Positions 8,224 through 16,882 are shown, counted from the stretch's first letter. The stretch: 38,878 nucleotides of DNA from an uncultured Traorella sp. (GCF_944327115.1 NZ_CALVGS010000035.1:1-38878), one strand, 5' to 3'. Notes: a model not told the origin generated them from the letters alone. Numbers and translations: made by a program.

Positions 8224-9384
8224 CTATTTTAACCATTCCTGATAATCTTCATCCAATTCATTCTGACATGCTTCTATTTCTTCAAGATTGCAAGCCTTCA
8301 TCTTTTCAATCGTTGTATCCAAATAAAGAAAATCCAACGCTCCCTCTGTTTTATTTTCAATACCGACCCAGTTTCTTGAAATTGCCCCATTCAACGCAAT
8401 CGTTTTTTCTTTAATATGTTCATTTTCAAACGTAAACTGATCCAGCTGATCTTCCAAAATCAAAGGTATCCGTATCTCATCATTACATAACAGCTGCATG
8501 CCTTTTACGGAGTGCATCAGCTTGACCAAATTTTTAGCGGCATTCGGATAAGCGGTATCCTTATTGATGACATAGCCATAAGAGATAGCCTGGGTATAAA
8601 GCTGATGACCATTGATGGTAGGCAGCTTGGTAATCTGATACCTTCCCTGATTGACCTCTTCATCCTGCTTCAGCTGCATGCCGTCTGTGACAAAGCCGCT
8701 ATAATATGTATTTTGAATAAACCAGTTATCAAAAGAAGCCGGATCATCACATGCGATGAGCTCTAAAATCTTTTGATAATCAGTAAGTGCTTCCTGAAAA
8801 GCAGAACCTGTAAAATTAATGATATTACGATCCCTTCCCGGCAGATAATTCAGATTTGAAGTAAGGAAAGCCGAAGTAAAATAAATATCATCCATATAAT
8901 AAAAACCATGATCCAATTCAGCTATTTTCTCAATCTCTTTAAAGGTATCCTTATCGATCCCATCATTTTCGATCTTATTCAGATCAAGGGCATAATAGCT
9001 CATTCCCTGAGCCATGATCGGCTGATAAACTTTTCTGACCTTATCAAAGATATCATTAAAATTGGTATTTAAGCTCACCTCAACATCACTTTCAGGTTCT
9101 AAAAGCTCATCAATGACCAAAGGAACATATTTATCTTCCAGCCAATAAACGTCATAAGCCACATCTTCACCATTCGCAATAGAATTCTGAATCTCTTCCT
9201 GACTTACGACACTGATTTCAAGCCCGGCATCCGGATAGGTTTCCTTCCATAATTCATTTAACTGCTCTTTATAAGCTTCATCATGAACAGCTACTTTCAG
9301 CACAGCTTCTTCTTCATTTTCGATCGTTCGGCTGCATGAAGCCAGCAAAGCTGCAGCCATCAGAAACATCCATATCTTTTTCAT
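8224..9384 (-). CDS. Orphan extracellular solute-binding lipoprotein (family 1/MalE-like)
   Basis: A 386-aa exported lipoprotein: lipobox LLASC with the lipidated Cys at residue 17, then a periplasmic-binding-protein fold. The segment around KLPTINGHQLYTQAISYGY, followed by YPNAAKNLVKLM, matches the hinge/C-lobe region of family 1 sugar-binding proteins. A polyamine-type binder is the alternative. No ABC permease or ATPase gene is nearby. Instead it heads an operon with ung and folC. A TATGAT -10 box with an upstream TGG ends exactly 6 nt before the ATG and there is no ribosome site, so the mRNA is probably leaderless. Confidence 0.8.
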   Translation of the reverse strand: MKKIWMFLMAAALLASCSRTIENEEEAVLKVAVHDEAYKEQLNELWKETYPDAGLEISVVSQEEIQNSIANGEDVAYDVYWLEDKYVPLVIDELLEPESDVEVSLNTNFNDIFDKVRKVYQPIMAQGMSYYALDLNKIENDGIDKDTFKEIEKIAELDHGFYYMDDIYFTSAFLTSNLNYLPGRDRNIINFTGSAFQEALTDYQKILELIACDDPASFDNWFIQNTYYSGFVTDGMQLKQDEEVNQGRYQITKLPTINGHQLYTQAISYGYVINKDTAYPNAAKNLVKLMHSVKGMQLLCNDEIRIPLILEDQLDQFTFENEHIKEKTIALNGAISRNWVGIENKTEGALDFLYLDTTIEKMKACNLEEIEACQNELDEDYQEWLK

Positions 9385-9390
9385 TCTTTT

Positions 9391-9400
9391 ATCATACCAT
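9391..9400 (-). promoter_or_regulatory. Extended -10 promoter giving a leaderless lipoprotein mRNA
   Basis: Minus strand reads ATGGTATGAT (9400-9391), an extended -10 element with no good -35. Only 6 nt separate it from the ATG at 9384, so the expected start site is the A of the start codon. Confidence 0.6.
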
Positions 9401-9420
9401 ATCTTTCATCATTTCTAAAG

Positions 9421-9443
9421 AAAAAGCAGTTTTTCAACTACTT
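9421..9443 (-). terminator. Terminator of the pulA-DUF4234-DUF2752 operon
   Basis: On the minus strand AAGTAGTT, a GAAA loop and AACTGCTT (one G-T pair) are followed by TTTCTTT. The stem includes the stop codon of the DUF2752 gene. Confidence 0.65.
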
Positions 9444-9815
9444 GATTCCTTTGATCAAACGTGCGATCAGATTATCTTCGACATATGCCATCGGATACTT
9501 TGGAAAGACCATGATCATGCGATAAACATAAATGCTCATCCAAATGACCAATGTCAACGTCAACAGTCTTTTAAACCATTTCCTGTCTTTAAAATACGTA
9601 TAGAGAAGCGGAAAAAACATCAAAACTAAAAGATAGATCACCGGATTGAAATAAAAAGCCTTTTCAAAATCTAAGCAAAGCAGATAATAGGCAGCTGTTG
9701 TCATCATGCATCCCGGACAAGGAATACCGGTAATTCTTTCAAACGGGCATTGCCACATGAAGAAAACCACAAAGATGACAATTACCAGCAAAAAATTAGT
9801 AATACTCTTTTTCAT
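9438..9815 (-). CDS. DUF2752 membrane protein
   Basis: A 125-aa protein with an N-terminal hydrophobic segment, then FERITGIPCPGCMMTTA, the signature of DUF2752 (CPGCGxTRA type), and two further hydrophobic segments near residues 50-70 and 80-100. Function of the family is unknown; the two Cys could bind a metal or form a thiol pair, which is inference. The ATG lies 20 nt inside the end of the upstream DUF4234 gene without its own clear ribosome site, implying translational coupling. Confidence 0.82.
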   Translation of the reverse strand: MKKSITNFLLVIVIFVVFFMWQCPFERITGIPCPGCMMTTAAYYLLCLDFEKAFYFNPVIYLLVLMFFPLLYTYFKDRKWFKRLLTLTLVIWMSIYVYRMIMVFPKYPMAYVEDNLIARLIKGIK

Positions 9816-10146
9816 CGATACAGTGATTCATTTCACTGACAAGAATCAGCATACTGATGAACCCTAACTGAAAAACAGCCAATATCGGACATAAAAGAGA
9901 AATTGAGCTTGTCCGCATACCTAGATCATATTGAAAATTCTCAATCTGCTTTCCTATTTTATAGTACCAGTAAATATGATAAATTCCACAGGTAATCAGT
10001 GAAAGCAGAAGATCCATTGCCGGATCATTTCGATAATCATACTGCAATTCATTCATTTCTCTGGAAATCGCATAAATAAGATACACATAATATAAACCAC
10101 AGGTAAATATCATCAGCAATATTGTAGTTGCAAGATTTCTTTTCAT
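9796..10146 (-). CDS. DUF4234 membrane protein
   Basis: A 116-aa protein with three predicted membrane segments (about residues 5-25, 44-62, 80-104). The repeated pattern TCGLYYVYLIY and TCGIYHIYWYYKI is typical of DUF4234. The ATG overlaps the pulA stop by 4 nt (ATGA), and its ribosome site GGAGG lies within the last codons of pulA. This makes co-translation with the pullulanase very likely. No catalytic motif is visible; the family has no assigned function. Confidence 0.82.
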   Translation of the reverse strand: MKRNLATTILLMIFTCGLYYVYLIYAISREMNELQYDYRNDPAMDLLLSLITCGIYHIYWYYKIGKQIENFQYDLGMRTSSISLLCPILAVFQLGFISMLILVSEMNHCIDEKEYY

Positions 10147-12260
10147 CGTGATCCTCCTTTGCTTAATACAATCACACTTAATGGCTGGATTGACAGATAA
10201 CCATTCACAATCTCATGATCAACACGGCCGTTATAAAAGAGAAGGTAGCGAATACCATCAAAAGGATAGCCAAACTCCCGATAACTCGGATTAAACATGA
10301 TCATCAGATCTTCTTGTCCATCATGAATATGATAACATAAGACCGTTGCATCGATATCTCCAAACGATACATGCTCCTGAATCATTTGCGTACTTGGATA
10401 ACGCAAACAGGCATGATCTTTTCTTAACTGAATGCAATCCTTCGTATATTCAACGATCGTTTCATATGTGTTTTTTCTCTCCCAGTTGAGCCAATTGATA
10501 TCATCCTTACTGTTATAAGTATTAGGTTTACCATATTTTGTACGGGCAAATTCCAGGCCCGAATGAAGAAACGGGATTCCTTGTGCAAAAAGGACGGCCG
10601 CAATACACATCTTCTGACGCATGATCCTTTTCTCACGAGTATCCTCCTTACAGCACTCCTTCAGCTTATCCCAGCATGTCTGATTATCGTGACATTCAAC
10701 ATAATTGATGACATTGACAGGCTCCATGAAATATCGATAGGTATATGCATCACTAACAGAAGCACTTAATACATCCTTCATCATCGCTAGCTGAGATAGA
10801 TCACCGCTGCAATAACCTTTCTGATACACTTCTTCAATTCTTGTCTGACCCTTGGCCACATCCCGAAAACGATCCGAGAAATGAGCAATATGCGGCATCT
10901 TATAGTCATTGAGGATCGTGGCCCGCTGCTCACCCTCCAAAAAACTTGGCATATTCCAGCCTTCACCATAGATCATGACATTCTTATCAATCTGATGACA
11001 AGCTTCATAGACCTGATTCATCGTATCCACATCCAAGATACCCATCAAATCAAAGCGAAAGCCATCCACATGATATACTTCCATCAGATATCGGCAGCAG
11101 TCAATGATGTATTTTCTTCCCATCGCCCGTTTAGAATCAAAATCATTGCCACATCCGGAACCATTGGAATAATAGCCTTCATTATTCATCTGAAAATAAT
11201 AATTAGGAACGCTCTTTGCCAACGGCATATCTTCCATCTCAAAAACATGATTAAACACGACATCAAAGATCACACGGATCCCTGCCTTATGCAATTGATG
11301 TACCATCTCTTTTAATTCAACGATACGCGCATAAGGATCATCCGGATCGCTGCTGTAACTGCCCTCCGGGGTCATGAACTGGGCCGGATCATATCCCCAA
11401 TTATAGAAAACCGAAGGATTGTTTTCATCGACACTGGCGAAATCCATGACCGGCATCAGCTGTACATGCGTCACTCCCAATTGCTTCAAATAAGTAAAAC
11501 CGATATTTTTCTGAATCGTATGTTCATTTTCTTCAACAACACCCAAAAATTGCTTCGGATGTTCAAAATCGTGATCCTGATTTTGAGCCGTAAAATCACG
11601 CACATTCATCTCATAGATGATCGCATCTGTATAATGCTTCAATTCAGGCAACGATGGCCTTTCATCTTTAAATTTCTCAATATCGACAACAACACTGTAT
11701 CTTGAATTTGCCAGCGAACTCTTTCCATATGGATCTTCACACGCCTGCCAGCTGCCATCCACTAAGATATAGTAGAGATACGTCTTTTTTTCCATATCGC
11801 CATTGACAGTGACCTCATAAATACCACGATCTTTTCTTTCCATCGGATAAGAGATTCCATCCAGATGCAAACGGACTTTTACCGCAGTTGGTGCCCATAA
11901 TTTAAACACGGTCTTTTCCTTTGTATAAACAGCTCCCAGATCATTACCATCATAGCTAAATTGTTCATCAAATGCCAAAAGCTTCGTAATATAACCTGTT
12001 TTTAAAGGACACCTGCGTGCATATTCATGCAGGACATGATATTCCTTTCCTATTTCTACAGATTTTTGAGTCTTACATGTATATTTATTGTAATTTTTAC
12101 TCGTCGGTTCAATTGTCTGAATTTCAAGATCTTCCAATCTTCCGTTCTCATCTTCAAGATAAAAAAGACGGCTGTTTCCCTCATAGCTTTGTTTTGACAT
12201 ATAAATGACGATCTTATCAAAATCGTCTAAATAAGCTTCAAAATAATTAATCTGCCTCAT
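10143..12260 (-). CDS. pulA: Type I pullulanase / glycogen debranching enzyme
   Basis: GH13 enzyme hydrolysing alpha-1,6 branches. N-terminal region, then a CBM48-like domain (about residues 95-180) containing VYTKEKTVFKLWAPTA, then the catalytic barrel. It carries YNWGYDP (the type I pullulanase signature), VIFDVVFNH, DGFRFDLMGILD with the nucleophile Asp, YGEGW with the acid/base Glu, and NYVECHDN. There is no signal peptide, so it probably acts on internal glycogen with GlgP. I start it at 12260, not the upstream in-frame ATGs at 12314 and 12293, because those lack ribosome sites and the extra codons contain a TATAAT box. The resulting protein is 705 aa. Confidence 0.93.
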   Translation of the reverse strand: MRQINYFEAYLDDFDKIVIYMSKQSYEGNSRLFYLEDENGRLEDLEIQTIEPTSKNYNKYTCKTQKSVEIGKEYHVLHEYARRCPLKTGYITKLLAFDEQFSYDGNDLGAVYTKEKTVFKLWAPTAVKVRLHLDGISYPMERKDRGIYEVTVNGDMEKKTYLYYILVDGSWQACEDPYGKSSLANSRYSVVVDIEKFKDERPSLPELKHYTDAIIYEMNVRDFTAQNQDHDFEHPKQFLGVVEENEHTIQKNIGFTYLKQLGVTHVQLMPVMDFASVDENNPSVFYNWGYDPAQFMTPEGSYSSDPDDPYARIVELKEMVHQLHKAGIRVIFDVVFNHVFEMEDMPLAKSVPNYYFQMNNEGYYSNGSGCGNDFDSKRAMGRKYIIDCCRYLMEVYHVDGFRFDLMGILDVDTMNQVYEACHQIDKNVMIYGEGWNMPSFLEGEQRATILNDYKMPHIAHFSDRFRDVAKGQTRIEEVYQKGYCSGDLSQLAMMKDVLSASVSDAYTYRYFMEPVNVINYVECHDNQTCWDKLKECCKEDTREKRIMRQKMCIAAVLFAQGIPFLHSGLEFARTKYGKPNTYNSKDDINWLNWERKNTYETIVEYTKDCIQLRKDHACLRYPSTQMIQEHVSFGDIDATVLCYHIHDGQEDLMIMFNPSYREFGYPFDGIRYLLFYNGRVDHEIVNGYLSIQPLSVIVLSKGGSR

Positions 12261-12266
12261 AAAAAG

Positions 12267-12276
12267 ATTATACCAT
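12267..12276 (-). promoter_or_regulatory. Extended -10 promoter giving a leaderless pulA mRNA
   Basis: ATGGTATAAT (minus strand) is an extended -10 element. Six bases (CTTTTT) separate TATAAT from the ATG at 12260. No -35 at 17 nt and no ribosome site. Same geometry as at 9384 and 33995. Confidence 0.65.
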
Positions 12277-12365
12277 ACTTTTAACTCTTGCATACAAGTT
12301 TTTATCAAGCTCATGAATAATGAAAACTCATTTTCAAATAAAAGAACAGCTGAATATACAAGTAA

Positions 12366-12387
12366 CCCCAGTATAGCAATACTGGGG
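12366..12387 (-). terminator. Hairpin after the bPH2 gene
   Basis: CCCCAGTAT and ATACTGGGG form a 9-bp perfect stem with a 4-nt loop, 9 nt past the stop of the tldD-tldE-bPH2 operon. The T tract on the minus strand is poor (TTACTTGTAT), so efficiency may be modest. Confidence 0.6.
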
Positions 12388-12395
12388 TATAAATT

Positions 12396-12992
12396 TTATT
12401 CTTTATTATCATACTTTGTCTGATAACCCGGATTATTATCAGGACGCAAAGCATTTGGATATTCGATATCGCTCTTGACATCGAAGCTTGTTTTAGTCAG
12501 CATCTTATAAACCTTTACAGGATTATCAATACCGATGAAATCAATCTTACCTGAATCACTTGTAATATGGATCGAACCGACATGTCTAAGCTTTTCAATC
12601 AGACCCATCGTAATATTTACATGATCAATTTCATGATGGTCAATACTTCGCACTTCGACTCCTAAGGCTCCGCCTACTTGTATCACACGATGATCGGTAA
12701 CAGCATATCGTACATTTTCCCATTCGATACGCCTTCTTATAAAAGAAGTAAATACGCTGTAACACGGATAAAGATGAATAGCGAAGAATGCGATAAGAAA
12801 TAAAAGCATCAAACCGGAAGCAAAATGTAAAAAGTTAACAATGAATATGATATCAATACAACCCCATATGACAGCAATAGGAAGCATTCTTAATGATGGC
12901 AGAAAACAGTAACAGAATTTATCCGGCTTCATTTCACAAAGAATTGTTTCATTATTTTTTATGAGATCCCGTATTTCTACTCTTTCATCCAT
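12396..12992 (-). CDS. Membrane protein with bacterial PH domain (bPH2/DUF304)
   Basis: A 198-aa protein with a short cytoplasmic N-terminus, a hydrophobic hairpin of two membrane segments (about residues 33-75) and a C-terminal bPH2-type beta domain (WENVRYAVTDHRVIQVGG onward). The start is set at 12992, one G beyond the tldE stop, because GGTGAG precedes it at the right distance; the ATG at 13019 lies inside tldE. Tight packing makes it the third gene of the tldD-tldE operon. Role unknown; bPH2 proteins are commonly membrane-associated and of unassigned function. Confidence 0.75.
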   Translation of the reverse strand: MDERVEIRDLIKNNETILCEMKPDKFCYCFLPSLRMLPIAVIWGCIDIIFIVNFLHFASGLMLLFLIAFFAIHLYPCYSVFTSFIRRRIEWENVRYAVTDHRVIQVGGALGVEVRSIDHHEIDHVNITMGLIEKLRHVGSIHITSDSGKIDFIGIDNPVKVYKMLTKTSFDVKSDIEYPNALRPDNNPGYQTKYDNKE

Positions 12993-12993
12993 C

Positions 12994-14325
12994 TTACTCA
13001 CCACTGATCGATAATTCATTCAACAGCAAAGATGGAGAACTGATGCCTGACAAAGAATCATAGGTATCATTGCCTACGGCTTCTACCTCTTTCATCATAC
13101 TTAAGAAATTACCTGCAACGGTAAATAGATTGACCGGACGAGTGATCTTTCCATTCTCCACAAGATAGCCGCTGGCCTGCAGTGAGAAATCTGTTGATAT
13201 AGGATTCAAGCCTGCATGAAGGCCATTTAATTCATCGATGACCAAGCCGTCTTTCATGATCGCTAAAAGCTCATCAAAGCTGTTTTCTCCATTCTCAATA
13301 TAGAAATTGGTAGGAGAAATACCTACGCTTGATGCATACCCGCTCTTAAAACCGTTACCTGTTGATTCACACTTCATCATGGCAGCAGACTTCTGGTTAT
13401 GCAGAAACATCTTCAGTCTTCCATGATCCACGATCGTCTTAGTGAAACAGGCCACCCCTTCATCATCAAATGGGCTGCTTGACAAACCATCCTTTTTCAA
13501 AGGATCATCCTTGATCGTAATCTTCTCATCAAAGATCATTTCACCACATTTATCCTTGAGCTGACTGATTCCCTTATAAACATTCTCACCATTGAAGAGT
13601 CCGCATAAAGCTCCAAGCAGGCTGCACATTGCCTCATTTTTCAAGATGACCTTATACTTGCCGCTTTTTACCTGAACGGCATTTAATTTACTGAGCACTT
13701 TGTTTTTCAGATCAGCCACGAATGCATCTACATCATAATGTTCAATATCCCTCAAAACTCGGATCTCATAAGCCGACTTATGATCATTTTCTTCATTAGC
13801 CAGCACATTTGCATAGAAAACACAAACTTCATCACTCTTGGAAATATCCATTCCCAGTGAATTAACGATCCTTGTTTCGGCTTTTTCACTTTCCATCATC
13901 GTTTCCATGACCTGTGAAATCCGTTCATCTGCATTCAACAGTTTTTCTTCTACTTCTTTCAAAAAATTGATCTTATCTGTAACACTCGTTTCAGACATAT
14001 GACTGACGCTTTTTTCAATTTCAGGATAATTCTTATCCCCCTGATAAATCATGGCACTATCTTCACTTTCAATGGCCTGTGCGTTAGATTTGATCATTTC
14101 GATACATAAGTCTATATTATCATCACTATCTTCTTCTAAAAAGCAATAGCCCATCTTTCCCTGATACAGACCGCGAATCGCTAAACCGCCGCTTTGTGCG
14201 ATCGTAAAGCTATCCACCTTTTGTTCATAGACATTGATAGATTCTTTTTCAGCCTTTTGAATATAGATCTCAATTGTTTCAATGCCGGCTGACCTTGCTT
14301 TTTCAATCAATTTCTGTGTATTCAT
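12994..14325 (-). CDS. tldE: TldE/PmbA-family metalloprotease subunit
   Basis: The 443-aa product is the non-metal-binding partner of TldD; in Escherichia coli the TldD/TldE heterodimer digests unfolded peptides and matures microcin B17. Conserved features include GGLAIRG near residue 46, the late GNGFKSGYASSVGISPTN stretch and the C-terminal SLSGISSPSLLL. The metal ligand motif present in TldD is absent, as expected. Start ATG follows GGGAGTAAGCT, 3 nt past the tldD stop. Confidence 0.9.
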   Translation of the reverse strand: MNTQKLIEKARSAGIETIEIYIQKAEKESINVYEQKVDSFTIAQSGGLAIRGLYQGKMGYCFLEEDSDDNIDLCIEMIKSNAQAIESEDSAMIYQGDKNYPEIEKSVSHMSETSVTDKINFLKEVEEKLLNADERISQVMETMMESEKAETRIVNSLGMDISKSDEVCVFYANVLANEENDHKSAYEIRVLRDIEHYDVDAFVADLKNKVLSKLNAVQVKSGKYKVILKNEAMCSLLGALCGLFNGENVYKGISQLKDKCGEMIFDEKITIKDDPLKKDGLSSSPFDDEGVACFTKTIVDHGRLKMFLHNQKSAAMMKCESTGNGFKSGYASSVGISPTNFYIENGENSFDELLAIMKDGLVIDELNGLHAGLNPISTDFSLQASGYLVENGKITRPVNLFTVAGNFLSMMKEVEAVGNDTYDSLSGISSPSLLLNELSISGE

Positions 14326-14328
14326 AGC

Positions 14329-15711
14329 TTACTCCCTTCCTCCTACGATCATGCTGCTCACACGAATTGCAGGCTGTCCGACATCTGTCGGAATACTGCC
14401 ACTGCTGGCACCGCACATTCCTTGGGCACGCGATAGATTCTTGCCGACACGATCAATTTTCAAAAGTGTTTCTGCACCATTGCCGATCAGACTGGCACCC
14501 TTCACCGGCTTAACAATCTTGCCATCCCGGATCAGATACCCTTCCTGAACGGCAAAGTTAAAATCACCGGTGCTTGGATTGACGCTGCCACCGCTCATGG
14601 ACTTACAGTAAAGACCATAAGCCGTATCCTTGATCATGTCCTCCAGCTCATCTTCTCCCGGCAAAATAAAAGTATTGGTCATACGGGATGTCGTTTCATA
14701 TTTATAAGACTGTCTTCTTGAGCTTGAAGTAGATGGCATATTCATTCTTCTGCCATTCAGGCTATCCACCATATATCCTTTTAAGATACCTTTTTCAATC
14801 AATAAATTGCGTTTTGTGAAATTTCCTTCATCATCAATATTCGCAGAACCCCATGCATTCGGAATCGTACCATCATCGACCGCACTGACTTTTTCATTGG
14901 CAATCTTTTCATTCAGCTTGCCGCAGAATACCGACTGTCCTTTCGCAACAGCACTTGCTTCCAGTGCATGTCCGCAAGCTTCATGGAAGATCACACCACC
15001 AAAGCCATTATCAATGATGACCGGCATCGTTCCGCTCGGACACTCATCCGCAAACAGCATCGTCTTGGCAATACGTGCCGCCTCACGACCGGCTTCCTCC
15101 ACATCGATCTCATCATAAAATTCCAGACCTTTGGATGCTCCGGGACCATAAAAGCCCGTTTCCATCTTATCGCCCTCCATCGCAATCGCCTGCACTGCCA
15201 AACGAGTACGAATACGAGTATCACGAATATATTTTCCTTCAGTATTCGAGATCGCTACTTCCTGCTTTTCATCCAAATAAGAAGCCATGACCTTTTTGAT
15301 CACTTCATCATAGTTCATTGCTGCCAATGATGCCTTGCGAGCAAGTTCGATCTTCTTATCACTTGATACATTTTCCGGATCGATCTTGATCGGATGTTTG
15401 TTTTCATAGACAACTTCTTTTAATTCAAAGGTTATTTCTTTTCTTTCACCTTCAAATGACTGGGCAAGCTTTTCAGCCATATGCATCATATTTTCCATAG
15501 AAGTATCATTGGAATAACCATAGACCGATTCATTTCCATGAAAGATCCTGATTCCGGCACCATAAATCATGCCGCTGTTTGCATTATCCACCTTCCCGTT
15601 TAAAAGAGAATATTGATGCGTTACCTTTCTTTCTTCAAATATTTCCGCATGGTCACCTCCGCTTGATAAACAAGCTTCTAATATCTCATGCAGCTGAGCT
15701 TTTTCAAGCAT
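14329..15711 (-). CDS. tldD: TldD metalloprotease, catalytic subunit
   Basis: A 460-aa peptidase (U62) with the HEACGHALEA zinc-binding/catalytic motif and a later conserved SGGSVNPSTGDFNFAV segment. I start it at 15711: AGAGGTGATGAT precedes it, while the upstream ATG at 15747 overlaps the TATAAT of the promoter. The leader would be about 13 nt. It forms an operon with tldE and the bPH2 gene. No modified-peptide (RiPP) synthetase is nearby, so a general peptide-degrading role is more likely than toxin maturation. Confidence 0.93.
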   Translation of the reverse strand: MLEKAQLHEILEACLSSGGDHAEIFEERKVTHQYSLLNGKVDNANSGMIYGAGIRIFHGNESVYGYSNDTSMENMMHMAEKLAQSFEGERKEITFELKEVVYENKHPIKIDPENVSSDKKIELARKASLAAMNYDEVIKKVMASYLDEKQEVAISNTEGKYIRDTRIRTRLAVQAIAMEGDKMETGFYGPGASKGLEFYDEIDVEEAGREAARIAKTMLFADECPSGTMPVIIDNGFGGVIFHEACGHALEASAVAKGQSVFCGKLNEKIANEKVSAVDDGTIPNAWGSANIDDEGNFTKRNLLIEKGILKGYMVDSLNGRRMNMPSTSSSRRQSYKYETTSRMTNTFILPGEDELEDMIKDTAYGLYCKSMSGGSVNPSTGDFNFAVQEGYLIRDGKIVKPVKGASLIGNGAETLLKIDRVGKNLSRAQGMCGASSGSIPTDVGQPAIRVSSMIVGGRE

Positions 15712-15730
15712 ATCATCACCTCTTGCCTTC

Positions 15731-15739
15731 ATTATACCA
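15731..15739 (-). promoter_or_regulatory. tldD extended -10 promoter
   Basis: TGGTATAAT on the minus strand, an extended -10 element lacking a clear -35. The divergent promoter of the 29-aa peptide gene (-10 TATAAT at 15779-15784, TTTACT 16 nt upstream) lies about 20 bp away. Confidence 0.6.
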
Positions 15740-15800
15740 AACTTCATTCGAAAGTATTTACTTTTTCTCTCAAAAAGTTATAATTTATTAACAAGGAGTG

Positions 15801-15890
15801 ATGTTTATCAAACGAAAGGTCAAAGCAATTATATTACTGCTCATCTGTGCTGCCATGGTCATCGGACCTATTATTGGATATTTATTATAA
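15801..15890 (+). CDS. 29-residue single-span membrane peptide
   Basis: A short ORF with a strong ribosome site (AAGGAG, 15793-15798), its own promoter (TTTACT-16-TATAAT, 15757-15784) and its own terminator just after. The peptide starts MFIKRKVK (four basic residues) followed by a 21-residue hydrophobic segment rich in Ile, Leu, Ala and Gly. This is the form of a small membrane regulator or a type I toxin-like peptide. No antisense RNA promoter was recognised. Divergent from tldD. Family unknown. Confidence 0.6.
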   Translation: MFIKRKVKAIILLLICAAMVIGPIIGYLL

Positions 15891-15897
15891 AAGGCTG

Positions 15898-15932
15898 CTG
15901 TTTTTCCGGTATGGAAAACAGGAGTTTTTTTT
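15898..15932 (+). terminator. Terminator of the 29-aa peptide gene
   Basis: CTGTTTTTCC and GGAAAACAG form the stem, followed by GAG and eight T. Confidence 0.8.
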
Positions 15933-15972
15933 GATATGATACTTTTAGATTTTAAAAAGGAGAAAATGATCT

Positions 15973-16854
15973 ATGTCTATAAAGCTTATCGTAACTGATA
16001 TGGATGGAACCTTGCTGGATTATAAGGATGAAATCAGCATGGAAAATATTCAGGCCTTGATGACCGCCCAGCAAAAGGGCATTCAGGTCATCCTGGCAAG
16101 CGGGCGGAGTCATCGCCGTCTGCTTCCTTATGCCCAAAAGCTTCATCTAAATGAATATGGCGGTTTACTGATCGAAGTCAATGGGATGGCCATCTATGAT
16201 CCTAAAACCAATAAAAGAAGGATCTTTCAACAGCTGCATCGTGATGAAGTCATGGATATCTGCAACTATCTGTCAGCCTTTGATGTTGAGATACAGGTAT
16301 ATTTTGATGATGGCTTTTATTGTTATATCCCGGATGTTTTATATATTTATAAAAGAGAAGAACGGGAAAGAAGAAAACTGCCGGATGATTATCCTTGGGT
16401 CAGTGGGGCATGGAGCTGGATCAGTGATAATCGAAGCGGCTATCCCAATCAGAAACTGATCAAGAATTTTCAGGAAATTGACAGAGATAAGCTAAATAAG
16501 GTCAATATAAGTCATAATGCCGATTATTTGGATCAGATCGAAGCCACGATCAAGAATGATTTAAAAAATTATCAGGTCGTGCGTACTTGTCCGAGAATGC
16601 TTGAGATCACACCTAAGAACATCAGCAAAGGCCAGACCTTAAGAAGATATATGGAAGAAGCAGGTTTATCAAAGGATGAGGTAATCGCTTTTGGTGATGG
16701 TGAAAATGATGTAGATATGTTTAAAGCTGCAGGTATTTCAGTAGCTATGGATAATGCCGAAGAAAGGATCAAAAAAGAGGCCACATATGTTACCTGTGCC
16801 AATACCCAAAGCGGAGTTGCAAAGGCACTATACCGATTTGTGCTTCATGAATAA
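15973..16854 (+). CDS. Cof-type HAD-superfamily phosphatase
   Basis: A 293-aa cytoplasmic HAD hydrolase of the Cof subfamily (IIB cap). Motif I is DMDGTLLD (residues 8-15) with both catalytic Asp; motif II is in VILASGRS; motif IV is GDGENDVDMF. The family dephosphorylates sugar phosphates, flavin precursors and similar metabolites; the substrate here cannot be deduced. Ribosome site AAGGAG. A TATGAT box lies just after the preceding terminator and may be its promoter. It converges with the S9 peptidase gene. Confidence 0.9.
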   Translation: MSIKLIVTDMDGTLLDYKDEISMENIQALMTAQQKGIQVILASGRSHRRLLPYAQKLHLNEYGGLLIEVNGMAIYDPKTNKRRIFQQLHRDEVMDICNYLSAFDVEIQVYFDDGFYCYIPDVLYIYKREERERRKLPDDYPWVSGAWSWISDNRSGYPNQKLIKNFQEIDRDKLNKVNISHNADYLDQIEATIKNDLKNYQVVRTCPRMLEITPKNISKGQTLRRYMEEAGLSKDEVIAFGDGENDVDMFKAAGISVAMDNAEERIKKEATYVTCANTQSGVAKALYRFVLHE

Positions 16855-16882
16855 AAGGAAGGATCAACGTCCTTCCTTATTT
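16855..16882. terminator. Bidirectional terminator between HAD and S9 genes
   Basis: AAGGAAGGA (16855-16863) and TCCTTCCTT (16870-16878) form a perfect 9-bp stem with ATTTT on the plus side and TTTTAT on the minus side. It overlaps the stop codon of the S9 gene. Confidence 0.75.

Noticed and set aside
10881-11315. 144-codon plus-strand ORF in the pulA region
   Set aside because: Antisense to the catalytic barrel of pulA, whose motifs are complete; the ORF is His/Ile-rich as expected for a mirror frame.
12261-12314. 18-codon N-terminal extension of pulA
   Set aside because: No ribosome site before either upstream ATG, and the codons include an extended -10 promoter.
14282-15330. Long plus-strand ORFs opposite tldD/tldE
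   Set aside because: They lie wholly antisense to a well-recognised operon, lack ribosome sites and give no recognisable products.
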